Positions 1 through 13,500 of a stretch of DNA of 64,000 bases are shown here, piece by piece. Positions within the stretch are counted from its first letter, which is position 1, and every line of letters starts with the position of its first letter. Under the pieces are notes generated by a model. That model made no database searches. It was not told where the DNA came from and saw only the letters and a program-made list of their open reading frames with translations. The DNA is taken from NCBI GenBank assembly GCA_963989385.1, contig OZ022502.1, positions 11,547,001 to 11,611,000 on the forward strand, written 5' to 3'. The translations under genes were made by a program, and so were the position numbers. Origin of the DNA: Ctena decussata (Eukaryota; Mollusca; Bivalvia; Lucinida; Lucinidae).

Positions 1-351
1 TTGTATAAGTCTGCATCTTAAAAGCTTTCTGGCCCTTTCTGTCCCATAGAACTAAAAACTTAGGCCTTTCCGAATTGTATATGGTCCATCCCTAATGTTT
101 CTTTTAGTTTTTATTATTCACACCTTGTACTATGAAGCTGACAGCTGAAAGGCATAATTTAAGCCTAGAATGGAATGAATGAAATAATCCACATTCCATT
201 GGCTAGCTTTGCACCCAAAGGCTGGGATGATTCTCTCATTCAGAGGTAGCAAATTCTTCCTTGTTGGAGCAACATCCCAAATCCACAGAAAGAAGTTGAG
301 AAGATTAGCCCTGCTAGTCCATTCCATTTCACTGAACTTCATTCCATTCCC

Positions 352-707
352 AGCCCCTGATCCAGGGGGTGGGCTTTGGGGCTTAAGCCCTGCCACCTGG
401 GGCTCTGTGTCCAATACAGTGAAGAAATGTAGGTAATAAGGAACACCTGATGATAATTTCAGATGCTATTTTCATAAGGTTGGATTGAAATATATGTTTT
501 GACATCTCAATGGAATCACCTCGCTGAGGCGATTCCAATGAGATGCCATTATATATATTTAAAGGTAAGCATGATATTGTCTTAATTTTTCATTGAATAC
601 TCTATTTTATATAAAACCCTCATAATGGCCTCTTTCTTTGGGCCCTAAGCCTAATCAATTGTCCAGACAGACCCCCACCAGCTAGTTGTGATCTGGATCC
701 AGGCCTG
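352..707. mobile_element. GATCCAGGGG TIR element with hairpin centre, copy 1
   Basis: GATCCAGGGGGTGGGCTTTG at the left, an inverse-like CCCCCACC..TGGATCCAGGCC at the right, and a central hairpin CATCTCAATGGAATCACCTC/GAGGCGATTCCAATGAGATG at about 511-545. Confidence 0.6.
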
Positions 708-966
708 AATCCATGTTTTAAACTACGCCATCTGAAGGAAGGTTAGGAAGCTACTATACCCATCAGGAATAAAGTAAAACTCAGAAAATATTGTGTGTAG
801 GTTAGATTTTTATTATAAAAGTAAAAATAAATTAAAATCTATATTAATGCAAGAAACTCTAATGAAAGCCAGCTTTCATTTATATAAGATAACTCATGTA
901 CAACAGAAACAAGAACTTTTCAGAAGGTGGAGTATCTCACCTGTCTCTGCATTTCACTGCAAAACT

Positions 967-1218
967 GGGGCCGGTTGTTCAAAACTACAAAACTAACAAT
1001 GTCGTTAGTTAACGTTTCGTTAATAATTTAAACATTAATATCTCAAATATGCCAATATTTTTTGTTGAAAAAATGTGAGAAGCTTTTGCAGTGCAAAAGC
1101 TTCTCACAATTTTTCAACAAAAAATATCAGTGTATTTGATTATAAAGTTGTTAAACACTTAAGAAGTTGACCTCTTAACAAGTTTGTTAGGCTAACGATG
1201 CTTTGAACAACTGGGCCC
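967..1218. mobile_element. Palindromic MITE, GGGCCCAGTTGTTCAAA family, copy a
   Basis: Ends GGGGCCGGTTGTTCAAA and TTTGAACAACTGGGCCC are inverted repeats, and the centre is the hairpin GAAGCTTTTGCA/TGCAAAAGCTTC. No coding capacity. Most complete of five copies in the window. Confidence 0.8.
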
Positions 1219-1297
1219 TGATATACACATAAAAAATTCCATAAAAGTTTACATTGGCACTTCTACTGCCATTGCCAATTCCAGAAAAGAAATACTT

Positions 1298-1533
1298 GAG
1301 CCGCGACACGAGAAAACCAACAATGTGGTTTTGCGCCCAGTGCATACTCAGATCAGCCTGGGCATCTGCCCAGTTTGGTCAGACTCTTCGTTAAAGTCTC
1401 AAAGGGTAGCTAAGGGCCTAAGCTACCTCCATGCGGACAGCGAAGACTCTGATCAGACTGGGCAGATGCCCAGGCTGATCTGAATCTCCGCTGGGCGCAC
1501 AACCAAATTGTTGGTTTTGTCGTGTTGCAGCTC
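1298..1533. mobile_element. 235-bp cloverleaf-capable MITE, copy 1
   Basis: Begins GAGCCGCGACACGAGAAAAC and ends with its inverted copy, flanked by ACTT on both sides (4-bp target duplication). Inside are two hairpins built on GATCAGCCTGGGCAT/GCCCAGTCTGATC and a central GTAGCTAAG/CTAAGCTAC hairpin. Reference copy for the family. Confidence 0.85.
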
Positions 1534-1534
1534 A

Positions 1535-3002
1535 CTTGTTTTAAACTTTATGCTACACACATGCAAGACAATAGAACTTATATACGTGACAGTGTCTGGC
1601 ATTTTGAGCCTAATGGATCGGAAATCGGAAGTTTTGATTTTAATATTTTCATATTCATTAGTACTTCTTGAATAGATTTCGAGAAGCACAAAGAAATAGC
1701 GCTACGGTTTGCTGCAAAAGAAAACGAAATTCACACCAACTGGATTTTTTGTTTTCGTTTCACTGACTGGATACAATTTACATACTAGCTGGAAAAACCT
1801 TTATAACTCTGGTTTGTGAAATCTCTTTTTCAAAGATCTATAATGCGAACACTTTTAAAAGAGTGTTGATAAAGGAAACTTAAAAGATGCCGATAGAAAT
1901 GATGAATCACTCTTTTCAGATGACGCTTTGAAATTTATTAGGGAGTGCGCGAAAATACAATTAATTTTACGTGCAAATTTTATGACATCTCTTTCATTTC
2001 ACATTTCATGACGTCAACGTCGCACCTCCACAAGGCTCAAAATGCCAGGCACTGTTACATATAGGTGCGTTAATACAGTATGTGCAAACAGTGAAGGCTC
2101 AGATCAGAATGTGTGTCTGTGCAGTCTTATCAAGGTCTTCAGAATTCAATCGATGAGCTATGGTTCCTAAGGAAGCTAAACACTCATACACCTTAAAGTG
2201 CCAAAAATGAAAATTGTTGAGCTTACAAACAGTGTAGATTCAGATGAGGCAGCTCAATATGAGTTGCCTCATCAGGATCTACACTGTTTGGCCTCTTTTT
2301 TTTTTTAATTCAATGGGTTAAACTAGTTTGAGCTGAGGTATTGCTCATCGACTATTCCTTCAGGTTTATGGGTATATCTCGAAGAGAAATCACTCTGAAC
2401 TCCCTTCTCAAACATGGCTATATACTCTTAAATGAAAAAATTGAGAGAAAATTTGTATCTTTTAACAAAAGTGCCAAAATGAAAATTGCAAATGGCATAA
2501 ATCAAGATAAGGTGGCTAATAATGAGTTGACTGAACTAGGTCTTAACCTTTTGCCCTGCAGTCTTCAAATTCTCGATATGATACAGCTTAAACATTTTTT
2601 TCTTGAAATTTTACAGATGTTAATTCTTTCATCTGCTTGTTTGGAGCTTTAAGGTTAAGAGAAACCCCAACTTCAGAAAAGCATTTGCCCACCAGGGAAG
2701 CAAATACTATTCTGTTAAAGCTCTCTCCAGCTAGACCATGGATATGTATTTGTTAAACTTTAAATATTAATGTTACTCAATATAAGGGACATAATCTTTG
2801 TATGTGTATTTCTCATAACTGCAGAGTTACTTTAATTATATTATGACGTCACTTATGTCATGTAGTCATAGTGACAACATTACATTTTAGAGTGTGCATT
2901 TAGCGATTCTAGTGTTGTCAATAAACACCATATTGGCACTTAATGTTGTGTGTTATCCAGAATTAACAGTATTTTCATCTGCTTTAAGAAACTTTAAGAC
3001 AA
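1535..3002. other. No gene seen
   Basis: AT-rich DNA. A 103-codon frame at 2341-2652 has low-complexity, intron-like composition and no flanking splice or homology support. Only the hairpin at 2229-2293 is notable. Confidence 0.6.
2229..2293. repeat. Short hairpin ACAGTGTAGAT..TGCCTCATC
   Basis: AAACAGTGTAGATTCAGATG is followed by its inverse ending ATCTACACTGTTTG. Same style as hairpins at 6537, 17175, 25140 and 33195 with CAGTCTGATC-like arms. Confidence 0.5.
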
Positions 3003-3214
3003 GGGCCGTGACACGACAAAATTAAATAGCATGTGCTCACTCAAAAACTCAAATCAGCCTGGGCATCCCCACAGTGTGATCGGACTCTTTCCTGTGTGCT
3101 TAAAGGTATAGCTAAGGGTCTAAGCTATCGCCATTCAGACAGCGGATGCCCAGGCTGATCTAAGTCTTCACTGGGTGCACATGTCACTTTGTCGGTTTTG
3201 TTGTGTCATGGCTC
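3003..3214. mobile_element. Cloverleaf MITE, copy 2 (diverged)
   Basis: Diverged and shortened copy, GGGCCGTGACACGACAAA to GTTGTGTCATGGCTC; the right half keeps GGATGCCCAGGCTGATCT. Confidence 0.75.
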
Positions 3215-3994
3215 ATGTCTTTTTTCATGGCATAGCTCAAAAAAAGACAAGTTAAAAGCTTTTAAAATGAAAGCAATTAACTTGTGCTACAAAAAGATTT
3301 ATCTTAACAATAACAGATAAGCTAGGGCAAAGAAAACAAAGCTGTGTGTTTCCAGTTTCCTGCCTGCCCCTGCTGCAAAATCTGACCCTGATACTTTATA
3401 GCACTGGACAAAATGTCCTCGATTTTAAACTGAAACTTTAACAAACAAGACCTATCTGCATACATGATGGTACCTTTCATGTGAGGTCAGTAATATGTCA
3501 CATTCATATCAAATTTGCATACAAATACAACACAATAATTATATCACAGTTATAGACCAATGGACGGATCAAATATAATATCTTCATCACAGAAATGCAC
3601 AGTAATCTACAGTGAGGATTTCTATTTACATGGCATGGTTCATGTAAAATTTACAAATTTCATCAGATGTACTGCTTATAAATCTGAAATAAGCTAAAAT
3701 GACTAAAGACAAGAAGAGCCCAATAATGTCCTAAAAATTCGAAAAAATAAGCTTTCCAGAAAATTTCATTTTCACTGTTACAGATATGTATGTTTGGGTT
3801 TGCATGTCTAACCCTGTAGTTTTTTTCCTGCTAGTTCAAAGAAATTATGACCATAAAAAGTTGGACAGTACCTAGGCAAAATATAGACTCTGATCAGACT
3901 GCTCCATCAAATTTTGCACTATTTGCTGATCTGCCAGAAACTAGTAAAGTCAATCTGCTCATATTTAGGGGCTAATTGTACTCAAATTTGTCAT
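3215..3994. other. No feature seen
   Basis: Unstructured AT-rich sequence without open frames above background. Confidence 0.6.
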
Positions 3995-4095
3995 TAAGTA
4001 AATCATCGGTTTTATGGTCACGAATTTCATTTTACTGCTACACAGACATATTACTATAAAATGAAATTTACGACCACAAAACCGATGACTTATCT
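3995..4095. repeat. Foldback of about 100 bp
   Basis: AAATCATCGGTTTTATGGTC pairs with GACCACAAAACCGATGACTT, and GAATTTCATTTTA with TAAAATGAAATT. No coding content. Confidence 0.65.
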
Positions 4096-4677
4096 CTCCA
4101 AAAGATATTTCCAATATTGTTATTCCCATTCTCAGGCACTTTTTCATGTTTTCCTCTTACAAAGTATACTATATTGCACTCAAAGCAAGTATTTCAGCAA
4201 CGTTAAACCAGACGTCAGCATATGGTAAGTGATGTTTCAAAATATCACAAATTTCTGATGTTATCCAATCAGACATTGCGTTAAATTAGATAATGCATTA
4301 GAATTCAGGATAATTACAGTACATTTACTTATCTAGGCCAATTACAGTAATTGCCTGAGCTGCCCCACATATAGCTACCTTAACCTAAACTTGATTTACC
4401 TGTACATGCAGTGTATAATAAACCAGATCTTTTTCAATTTTCTGAGTGGATAAGCTGTTGCTTAAGCATTTGCCTAATAACAGTGAACAAGCTGCAAAAA
4501 TTCTATACAAAAGACCTTTGCTTTAATACAGGCTACCATATTTCTTCAAATAAACACCCCTTCTCTAATATATGTCCCCACTCACTTTTTCTGTGAAAAA
4601 TATGCGGTCAAACTGCATAAAGCCAACCTGTTTTCCTTATTTATTGACCAGATATACTCTCAGGAATGCCATTTATA

Positions 4678-5420
4678 TAGAGGATCTTACATGAGTGCTC
4701 ATGTATTATTGAATTTATTAAACGAGTTGGGGAAAAGGATAAGATGCGAGGCTATTTTGCACCAAAACGTCAAGATTTCGCCATTAAAAAACACGACATT
4801 ATATGGATGTCAACGCATAACATTACAACCTAATTCGCATATTTAATCCACTAGTGGATTATCGATTTTAATGCATGACTTTATTACACTCTCAGATGCC
4901 ACGTCATGTGATAAAAAACATGTAATTTGCTACACCTCTAAGGTATCTATATGAAGAAATACGGTATATTATTACAAAATATTTTCTGCCATGTTCTCGC
5001 ACATGTTGAATATATACAGTTTGATTGAAGCTGTTTATGTACCATGATGGTCCTAACTTTTAGGAAATATCTTTATCATATGACGTCGCATCTGAGAGTG
5101 TAATAAAGCCATGCATTTAAAACAATAATCCACTCGTGGATTAAATATGCAAATTACGTCATAACGTGCGGGGTTGACTCCATAAAATGTCGCATTTTCT
5201 AATGGCGAAATCGTGACGTTTAAGTGCAAAATTTGCTAATAAAATGCGATTTTAGTGTCATATGATAAATAGAATCTTGCATTCGTGCTCCTGTATTATT
5301 GAATTTATTAAACTCGTTGGTGAAAACGATAAGATGCTCGGCAAAGCCTCGCATCTTATCATTTTCCCCAACTCGTTTAATAAATTCAATAATACATGAG
5401 CACTCATGTAAGATCCTCTA
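4678..5420. mobile_element. 743-bp foldback element, GAGGATCTTACA TIR, copy 1
   Basis: Outer arms of about 75 bp are nearly perfect (TAGAGGATCTTACATGAGTG / CACTCATGTAAGATCCTCTA). The second half carries an additional inverted pair (5270-5340), and the inner region pairs around GTGGATTATTG / CAATAATCCAC. No transposase. Confidence 0.8.
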
Positions 5421-5583
5421 TTAACTTCCAGACAGATATCTGGCTGTGCAGGGCCAGAACTGTTTGACAGTTTGCAAAGAATTATTGGTAAAATACCATA
5501 TGGTAAAATAAATTTGTTAAATTATACTATAAATATTCTTAAAATTGGGACACCTAAACAAACAAACAAATTCGGTGAATTTA

Positions 5584-6495
5584 TATCCCCCGCCGAAGTG
5601 GCCCTGATTTGTTTATGGTTTATTTTAAGTTTCGTAATATTTCATTCACCTGGTTACTTACTTACCGCTGAACTTGAGGAGTGTAAATCAAATCAAGGGC
5701 AATAACTCTGACATATGTGAGGCACAAGCTGAAGCTGTCCTTATACACTTGCCTGAGCATGATTACCTTATGATGATACATTTTTAATTCAGTTTCTGGA
5801 AATTTTTTCACAGGTACTATTATTATGGTTAATTTGTGGATTTTAAATCAATTCAAGGGCATTAAATCATGCACTGTGATGCGATTATGACAAAACTTAA
5901 TATGCACTGCTGTATCACGGCAATATATAACTATTTTAAGTTTCATGCAATTCCATTCATTGGTTACTTAGTTATGACACAATTTGTTGATTTTAAACCA
6001 ATTCAAGGGCAATAAATCATTGCTTACTGAAGTAATTCCAATGGAACATTAGATGCACCAATAAGTTATTGTGATACATATTCAGTTTAAGTTTCATAGA
6101 ATTCTATTCATTGATTACTTAGTTATGGCTGAATTTGTCAAGCTTATCAATTCAAGGGCAAAAACTCATGCACTACTGATACCATGCTGATAAAACTTTC
6201 TATGCATAACCAGTTAAGGTGATACATATTCAGTTCATGTTTCATGAAGTTTGGGAAATTGCTTACTTCGTTATGTCTCATTTAATAGATTTAAGTCAAT
6301 TCAAAGGCAATAACTATTGCACTTCTGCAGCAAGTCTTATGAAACTTCACGTGCATTATATATTTATTTTAAGTTTCATGAAATTCCGTCATGTGGCTAC
6401 TTAGTTATGGCTCCAGATGGACCGATGGGCAGACGAAGGGATGGATGGATGGACAGATGAAGAAAACTAGATCCTTCCACCTTCAGCGGGGGATA
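5584..6495. mobile_element. TATCCCCCGC TIR element with tandem body
   Basis: TATCCCCCGCCGAAG at the left, CTTCAGCGGGGGATA at the right. The body has 4-5 monomers of about 150 bp, each with TTCAAGGGCAATAA and TTAGTTATGGCT, ending in a GATGGATGGA stretch. Confidence 0.75.
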
Positions 6496-6536
6496 ATAAA
6501 AATATAACAATATAGTAATGTGTCTAAAAGAGGCAG

Positions 6537-6625
6537 TGCAATGGAAACAGTGAAGACCATGATCAGACTGCTCTGTTAGGAGCAGTCAGATCTGGGTCTG
6601 CATTGTTTGCTCAAACCAAAATGTC
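6537..6625. repeat. Short hairpin with TGATCAGACTGCT arm
   Basis: GACCATGATCAGACTGCTC and GAGCAGTCAGATCTGGGTC are imperfect inverses. Relatives at 17175-17250 and 33195-33275 share CAGTCTGATCAG and suggest a short MITE family. Confidence 0.45.
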
Positions 6626-7023
6626 CCAATGTATACTATTTTATCATAAAGTAGTTTGTTAAGATGTCTCAAAATTTAGTGTAATTATGTCAGTACATGT
6701 TAATGCTCAAAAAAGACACTTGTACATTTATTTATTGTACTTTGGGTCAGATACACGCGCAATACTCTATAATTATCTCCTTATGTGGTGGATTTCTTTG
6801 GTTATAACCCTTCCAACACAATCCCAAAAATCTATATCCATCTTATTAGATAGATCAAGACTTTTGGGATTGTTTTGGATGAAAAAAAAAACACTTAATT
6901 TTATTGCAGAATTTCATAGTCTGTTGCATTTGAAATTGTCAAAAGACATTAACATAAATAAAATGCAATAACTGTTGCATATGAGTATTCATACATTGTC
7001 GTAGCATTTTGATTAGCGGAACA

Positions 7024-7266
7024 GGCCCCGAGGTTATAAAACTTTTTTCATGCTCAACTCAGCTGAGCATAAAATTTTCTCTGCTGATAAATATGAAAAT
7101 GCCAACTATTGTTGGCATTTTCATATTCATCAGCAGAGAAAATTTCATACTCAGCTCAACTTAGCATGAAAACAGCTGTACTCATCAGTAATTTGCTATT
7201 TACCAGCAGGTAAAATTTCATGCTCAGCTGAGTTGAGCATGAAAAATGTTTTATAACCTCGAGGCC
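7024..7266. mobile_element. Palindromic MITE, GGCCCCGAGGTTATAAAA family, copy 1
   Basis: GGCCCCGAGGTTATAAAAC pairs with TTTTATAACCTCGAGGCC; inside, AAATGCCAACTATTG pairs with CAATTGTTGGCATTT-type sequence and CTCAGCTGAG repeats recur. Lies 23 bp beyond the GTPase stop, so it could be in the 3'UTR. Confidence 0.8.
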
Positions 7267-7288
7267 AGGATGCCCTTTGACCTCATCC

Positions 7289-7567
7289 TCACCATAAATT
7301 AGCATTTGAAATCTTTCTTCCTGCTTTCTCAACTCTTTCTATACATTTTCTGCACTCCTGTTTAGCATGCAGGATTTTTGCTCTGTTATGTTCAATCTGA
7401 TTGGTTACCATAACCATATCAACTTTCTTAGACTCTTTTTGATTGGCTGAAGAGCTGTCCACCAACTTGCAATCATCTGTCATTCTCTCCATGGCAACAT
7501 CACACTTCTCCAATGCTGTTTCCAGAGTGGGTCCCTCCTTCAAGATAGCCTTACATATAGCTGCATA
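7289..7567 (-). CDS. GTPase gene exon 12 (stop, helical C-terminus)
   Basis: Acceptor TTATTACAG, then 92 codons and TGA. Encodes a charged helical region with five cysteines, ending NANLW. No CaaX, CC or CxC prenylation box, unlike typical Rab and Ras proteins. Confidence 0.9.
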   Translation of the reverse strand, partial: YAAICKAILKEGPTLETALEKCDVAMERMTDDCKLVDSSSANQKESKKVDMVMVTNQIEHNRAKILHAKQECRKCIERVEKAGRKISNANLW

Positions 7568-10500
7568 CTGTAATAAGAAATGAATAACATATTATTCCTA
7601 ATAAATGCCCCCTGGCTCTTTTTTTTCTGAGTACAATATGTTAACTTGGATGAATTCCTATTTGCTTCTCTGGATGAGGTAGCTCTTTGAAATGTGGTCC
7701 ACTCTTAAACAAAAGAATTTGCTCCTATAGGAGCCAATTCTTTCTTATAAGATTATAAGAGTTGACCCCTACTGAGAAGAGAGGAAAATATAACAGAGTT
7801 GCTTCCTCTGGAGTATATCCATCACCGTTATATTGCTTATTAGAAATATTGTGGAAGTGGCTGATTACTACACTCTAGCCTCTAAGTAACATACGCATCC
7901 TTTTGCAAAATGCAATGCCTCCAAGGCGTCTAATAGAATTAATACGGTAAGACAAGTTTAAGTGTGCAAAAATGCCCCTGAAGGCCTTTGAACCATATCA
8001 AACTGTGAACTTGACCTTCGGAGAAGGAACCTAAATTTTGGTTGTGGCATGTCTTCTCATCATGAGAAAATCTCAAAGTTTGATCAAAATTCGCTTCATT
8101 AGTTTTGAGTAATCCTGAGACAGGACTTAACCCATACTGAGTTTGCAACAGACCCTTAGATTTAAGTCTCTCCTTTTAGTGGCATAAAAAGTCTGCCCAG
8201 TGGTTAGAGTGGTCTGACTATAAAATGTGAGGTCATCCTTTCAATCCCCACGCAGACATATTTCCTCTGAACATTTTATACCCTGTTAGCACTCAACTGG
8301 CACACAGATGTGTTTAAAGTTATCTGAGTGGCACTTTGTGTGCACAGCAGCATCAACTTAACTTAACCTTACATCTCAGGGCCTAGTTGTTCAAAGCATC
8401 GTTAGCCCTACACTCTCATTAAGAGGACAACTCGTTAAGTGTTTTATGACTTTATAACCAAATACACTGATATTTTTTTGTTGAAATAATTTAACAAAAA
8501 AAATTGGCATATTTGAAATATTAACATTTGAAATTTTAACGGAACATAAACTAATGACGTCATTAGATTTGAACAACCTGGCCCTCGGCTCTAAGCCATA
8601 ACAGGCATCATCTAATCACAATGTTTGTAATGCATGGACTTGCTTGCTAGCTGCTGTGCAGAGTCTACACTATTTGCTGACTTGAATTTCTATGCAAAGA
8701 TACAATAAATGTGAAAACATTCACCAGAAACCCCTACAGAAATGGAGTCATCAAAATGATAAGGATGGACAAGTCTGCTGGACAAAAAGGGATAATATGG
8801 TAAAACCAATTCAGCCTGTCAAAAATCTTTATGCAAGCTATTGAGAAACTTACCTCTTTATGGTAACATCTGTAAGCTTGTTTCCATGGCTTGGTTTGTT
8901 TGACCTTGACTTCTTCATTATCAAGGACAACTTCAAGCTTGTAAAACCCTTCATCCTCTGTAACCTACAAACAGCATCATTATTATGAAACAACTTTCCG
9001 TTTAATAAATACTGTTAAAAAAAACATGCCAATACAAACAGCAGTTATCTATTTTCATATCATTCATTGTCACATTAAAGTGTCAGTGTAATTTTGAATA
9101 ACTGCATGATACAATGTACAACTTTAGATATTTTTTTTATCAGATACTTTATGGAATTTAAGTTCTTAAAGTTCTGAATAGTTTAATGTCAACATTGTAA
9201 TTTCAGGTACATACACTGTGCTCATATGAACACAGGCAAACAATATGGTTGACAACAGTTAGCAATTTAAAAATTGTGAATAAGCTCACAGATACAAATG
9301 TTTCCTCTGCTGAAGGCAATGGCAGAAAGCGTGTGACTCATAACAGAAATAAATCTGCACAAACTGAAAAAAGCATAAACACAGAAAAACATAAACAATA
9401 TGAACAGTTGCACAACTGCAGTGTCAGAAAAGATGCTTATAGTTATGATTTTCACCTTCAGTCTTGAGCCTTGCTTCATGTTATTCTTCAGTCCCATAAT
9501 GCAATCTTCCAGACTGGTTCTCTCTTTCTTCACTATGTCTCCATTAACACAGCAGTCTCTAAACCTGGCCACAGCCACATTGAAGTAATGCTGGAGAATA
9601 ACTGTCTGCTTCACCAGACTGTCAGCCTTGCTAATCTTATTATCATACTGAAATAAACACCAGCCTGTCAGCTTTGTTGATCTTATATTACTGTAACTAC
9701 TGTTCTTCTAGCCATACTGTAATAAACACCAGCCTGTCAGCCTTGCTGATCTTATATTCTATAATAATCACCAAACAGCAGCCTTGCAGATCTTTCAATG
9801 ATACTGTTATAAACACCAGCTGTCAGCCTCTTTACCAGGCTGTAATATGCATTTGACGGTAAGCTTTGCTGATGTTCTCGTCATACTTTAACAAACACCA
9901 AACTGTCCACCTTACTGGTGCTCTTATTATATTGTCATAAACACCTGACTGTTAGCTGTTCTGATATGCTTATCATACTGTTATAAGCACCAGCCATGCT
10001 GCTGTTCTTACATGTACCACATGAAATAAACACCAAACCATCGGCCATGCTGATGTTCTTATCATACTGTAATAAGCACCAAACACTCAACCTTGCTTAT
10101 GTTCTTATCATACTGTAATAAACACCAGATACCGTATACGTGGTAATTTTCGTGGTCTTCCAATTTTGCGGTCACTATGAAACTGCGAAAATAAAAAATT
10201 GCCAAATGCTTTCCTTTTCCTGATAAAATGTCTTCGGAAAACCCAATGCCCGTTTGCTTTGATAATTTCGGCACAATTCAATAATAGGTGTAATCATCAC
10301 TCATCGACAGTGCTAACTATGATTAAGACATACATGCTTTAAAAATCTGAGGACGGGATCATGAAAAACAACGAACACACTAATTGATTACACGACAACT
10401 TTAAACGGTTATTGATTCGTACCGATCAAATTGATAATTGCTAATGACACTTTTATCAGTTTTATTTACAACCACTATACAATTACCGTCTTCTAGTTTA

Positions 10501-13500
10501 TGTACAGAATTATCAGAGTAAAAACTGTCCAAAGAACATTACTTCTCCGTTACTTTCATGAGAATACTTTTACATTTTTATACAAGAGCTTTAATTCTCA
10601 CGCACATGGCGGACAGCGAAAATTAAAAATTGTGAAAAGTGCTTATATTTTGGACTCCAAACCGCGAAAATTTGAACCCTCGAAAATTACCGTGTATACT
10701 GTACTCAGCCTTGCTTATATTGCTATCATACTGTAATCAACAACAGACAGTCTTGCTGATCTTCTTATCATACCGTTATAAACAGGATATACTCAACCTT
10801 GCTGATGTTCTTATCATACTGTTATAAACACCAGACACTCTATCTTGCTGATGTTCTTATCATACTGTTATAAACACCAGACACTCAACCTTGCTGATGT
10901 TCTTATCATGTGGTTATAAACTCCAGACAATCAGCCTTAGTAATGTTGCTATCATACTGTAATTAACACCATACATTTGGCCTTGCTGGTGTTGCTATCA
11001 TACTGTGATAAGCACCAAACACTCAGCCTTGCTGATTTTGCTATCATACTATAATTAACATTAAACAGTCTTGCTTATCATCTTATCATACTGCTATAAA
11101 CACCAATTACTCAACTTTGCTGATGTTCTTATCATACTGTTATAAACATCAGACACTCAACCTTGCTGATGTTCTTATCATACTGTTATAAACACCAGAC
11201 ACTCAACCTTGCCTATGTTCTTAAAATACCATTAGCAACTTCAATCACTCAACATTACTGATGTTCTTAGCATGCTGTTACAAACACCAGAAACTCAGCC
11301 ATGCTGATGTTCTTATCATACTGTTACAAACACCAGAAATGCAGCCATGCTGATGTTCTTATCATACTGTTATAAGCACCAGACACTCAGTCTTGCTGAT
11401 GTTCTCATCATAATGTTACAAACACAAGACACACAATCTTGCTGATGTTCCTATCATACTGTAATAAGCACTATACACTCAGTCTTTCTGATGTTCTTAT
11501 CATACTGTAATAAGCACTATACACTCAGTCTTTCTGATGTTCTTATCATACTGTAATAAGCACTATACACTCAGTCTTGCTGATGTTCCTATCATACTGT
11601 TATAATCACCAGACACTCAGCCTTGCTTACATTCTTATCACACTGTAACTTACATCAACCACTCGTCCTTGCTGATATTCTTATGGTACTGGAATAAACA
11701 CAAGACACTCAGCCTTGCTGATGTTCTTATCATACTGTTATAAACACCAGAAACCTAGCGTTGCTGATGTTGCTATCATACTGTAATTATCACCAGCCAC
11801 TCAGCCTTGCTTACATTCTTATCACACTGTTACTTACATTAACCACTCGTCCTTGCTGATGTTCTTGTTATCAACACAAGACATTCAGCCCTGCTGATGT
11901 TCTTACCATACTATAAGGAAGGTCAATCACTGAAGATTGTGCTAACATAACACTTGAGCATTAGCCCTGGTAATGCTGTCATGCCATAATAGACACCAGG
12001 GTGCCAGCCTTGCTGATGTTCTTATCACAGTGTCATAACAACTAGGGCCCAGTTTTCATAGCATTATTCTCCGAATGAAGTTGTTAGTCAACAGTTCATT
12101 AAGTTTATTAGCTTACATAAAATCAAGTTTGCTAGTATTTTTTTGTTGAAAAAAGTGAGGGCTTTTGCATAGCAAAAGCTTCCCGAGTTTTTTAGGTAAA
12201 CTAGAAATATTTTTTTGACAAAAACAGATGTCCCCCACCTGCCCTTTCCCAACAGTATCATTTTCCCTAAATGCTGCCAAGTTAAGATCTCCTGTGACCT
12301 TAGAATAGGGTCAAGGTCACCAAAATTTAATCACTTCTTTTCCATCTCCCAGTGATGTATCTGTGACAGTTTATTTCAAATCCATCCATCCATTCAGGAA
12401 ATATGGTGCAGACAAGGCATTCTTCAACACTCTTTGACCTTCTGTGACCTTGAAAATGGGGTCAAGGTCACCAAAATGTAATCAGTTCTTTTCCATCTCC
12501 CAGTGATGTATCTGTGATGGTTTGGTTCAAATCCATCCATCTATTCAAAAGATATGGTGCAGACAAGGCATTCTTCAACTCTGTTTGACCTCCTGTGACC
12601 TTGAAAATGGGGTCAAGGCCACCAAAATCTAATCGGTTCTTTGCCATCTCCCAGTGATATATCTGTGCCAGTTTGGTAAAAATCCATCAATTCCTTCAAG
12701 AGATATGGTGCAGACAAGGCATTTTTCATCATTCTTTGACCTCCTTTGACCTTGAAAATGGGGTAAAGGTCACCAAAATCTAATCTGTTCTGTGCCATCT
12801 CCAAGTGATATATCTGTGCCAGTTTGGTAAAAATCCATCATTTCCTTCAGGATATATGGTGCAGACAAGACTATTTTTCATCATTCTTTGACCTCCTGTG
12901 ACCTTGAAAATAAGGTCAAGGTCACCAAAATCTAATCAGTTTTTCCCCACCCAGTGATGTATCTATGCCAGTTTGGTCAAAATCCATGCATTCCTTCAGG
13001 AGATAGAGTGCAGACAAGAAGCTACACTGACGCTGACACAGATGCTGATGCCGACGGGATCCACACCAAAAAACAATATGTCCCCCCCCCACACCCACCC
13101 ATGGTGGGGGGACATAAATATGGCAACATTTTTTGTGTCATTACTTTTGAACAATTGGTCTGAGATTTCCATCTCTATAAATGTAGAACAGAAAAAAAAC
13201 ACAAATTCTTTATTTATTCTACCAATCAGTTAGTAACTTATTTAATATATGACTTTTGTTATGGTATCTATAATGCATTTCAGGTAATCATTTTTTGTGT
13301 GTGTTTTTGTAAAAGTGGAAATGCACTCAACTTACACAAACTTACACAGAGCATCAATAAATGAAAACTTTTGTCGCTATGTATACTGACTTCCAAAAGT
13401 ACCATATGTCTGTCAATGTAACAAACTGTTTTACAAATCTAAAAATCTAACTTTTTCCATCTGTGACAATGGTTAAAACTACAACCTCAGCAAAGATCTA

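Noticed and set aside
2341..2652. 103-codon plus-strand ORF
   Set aside because: AT-rich composition, no homology I recognise, no splice context and no neighbour support; likely chance.
9660..12042. CRISPR-like array
   Set aside because: Units are contiguous and degenerate with no unique spacers, the host is an animal, and the unit resembles the exon 10 edge.
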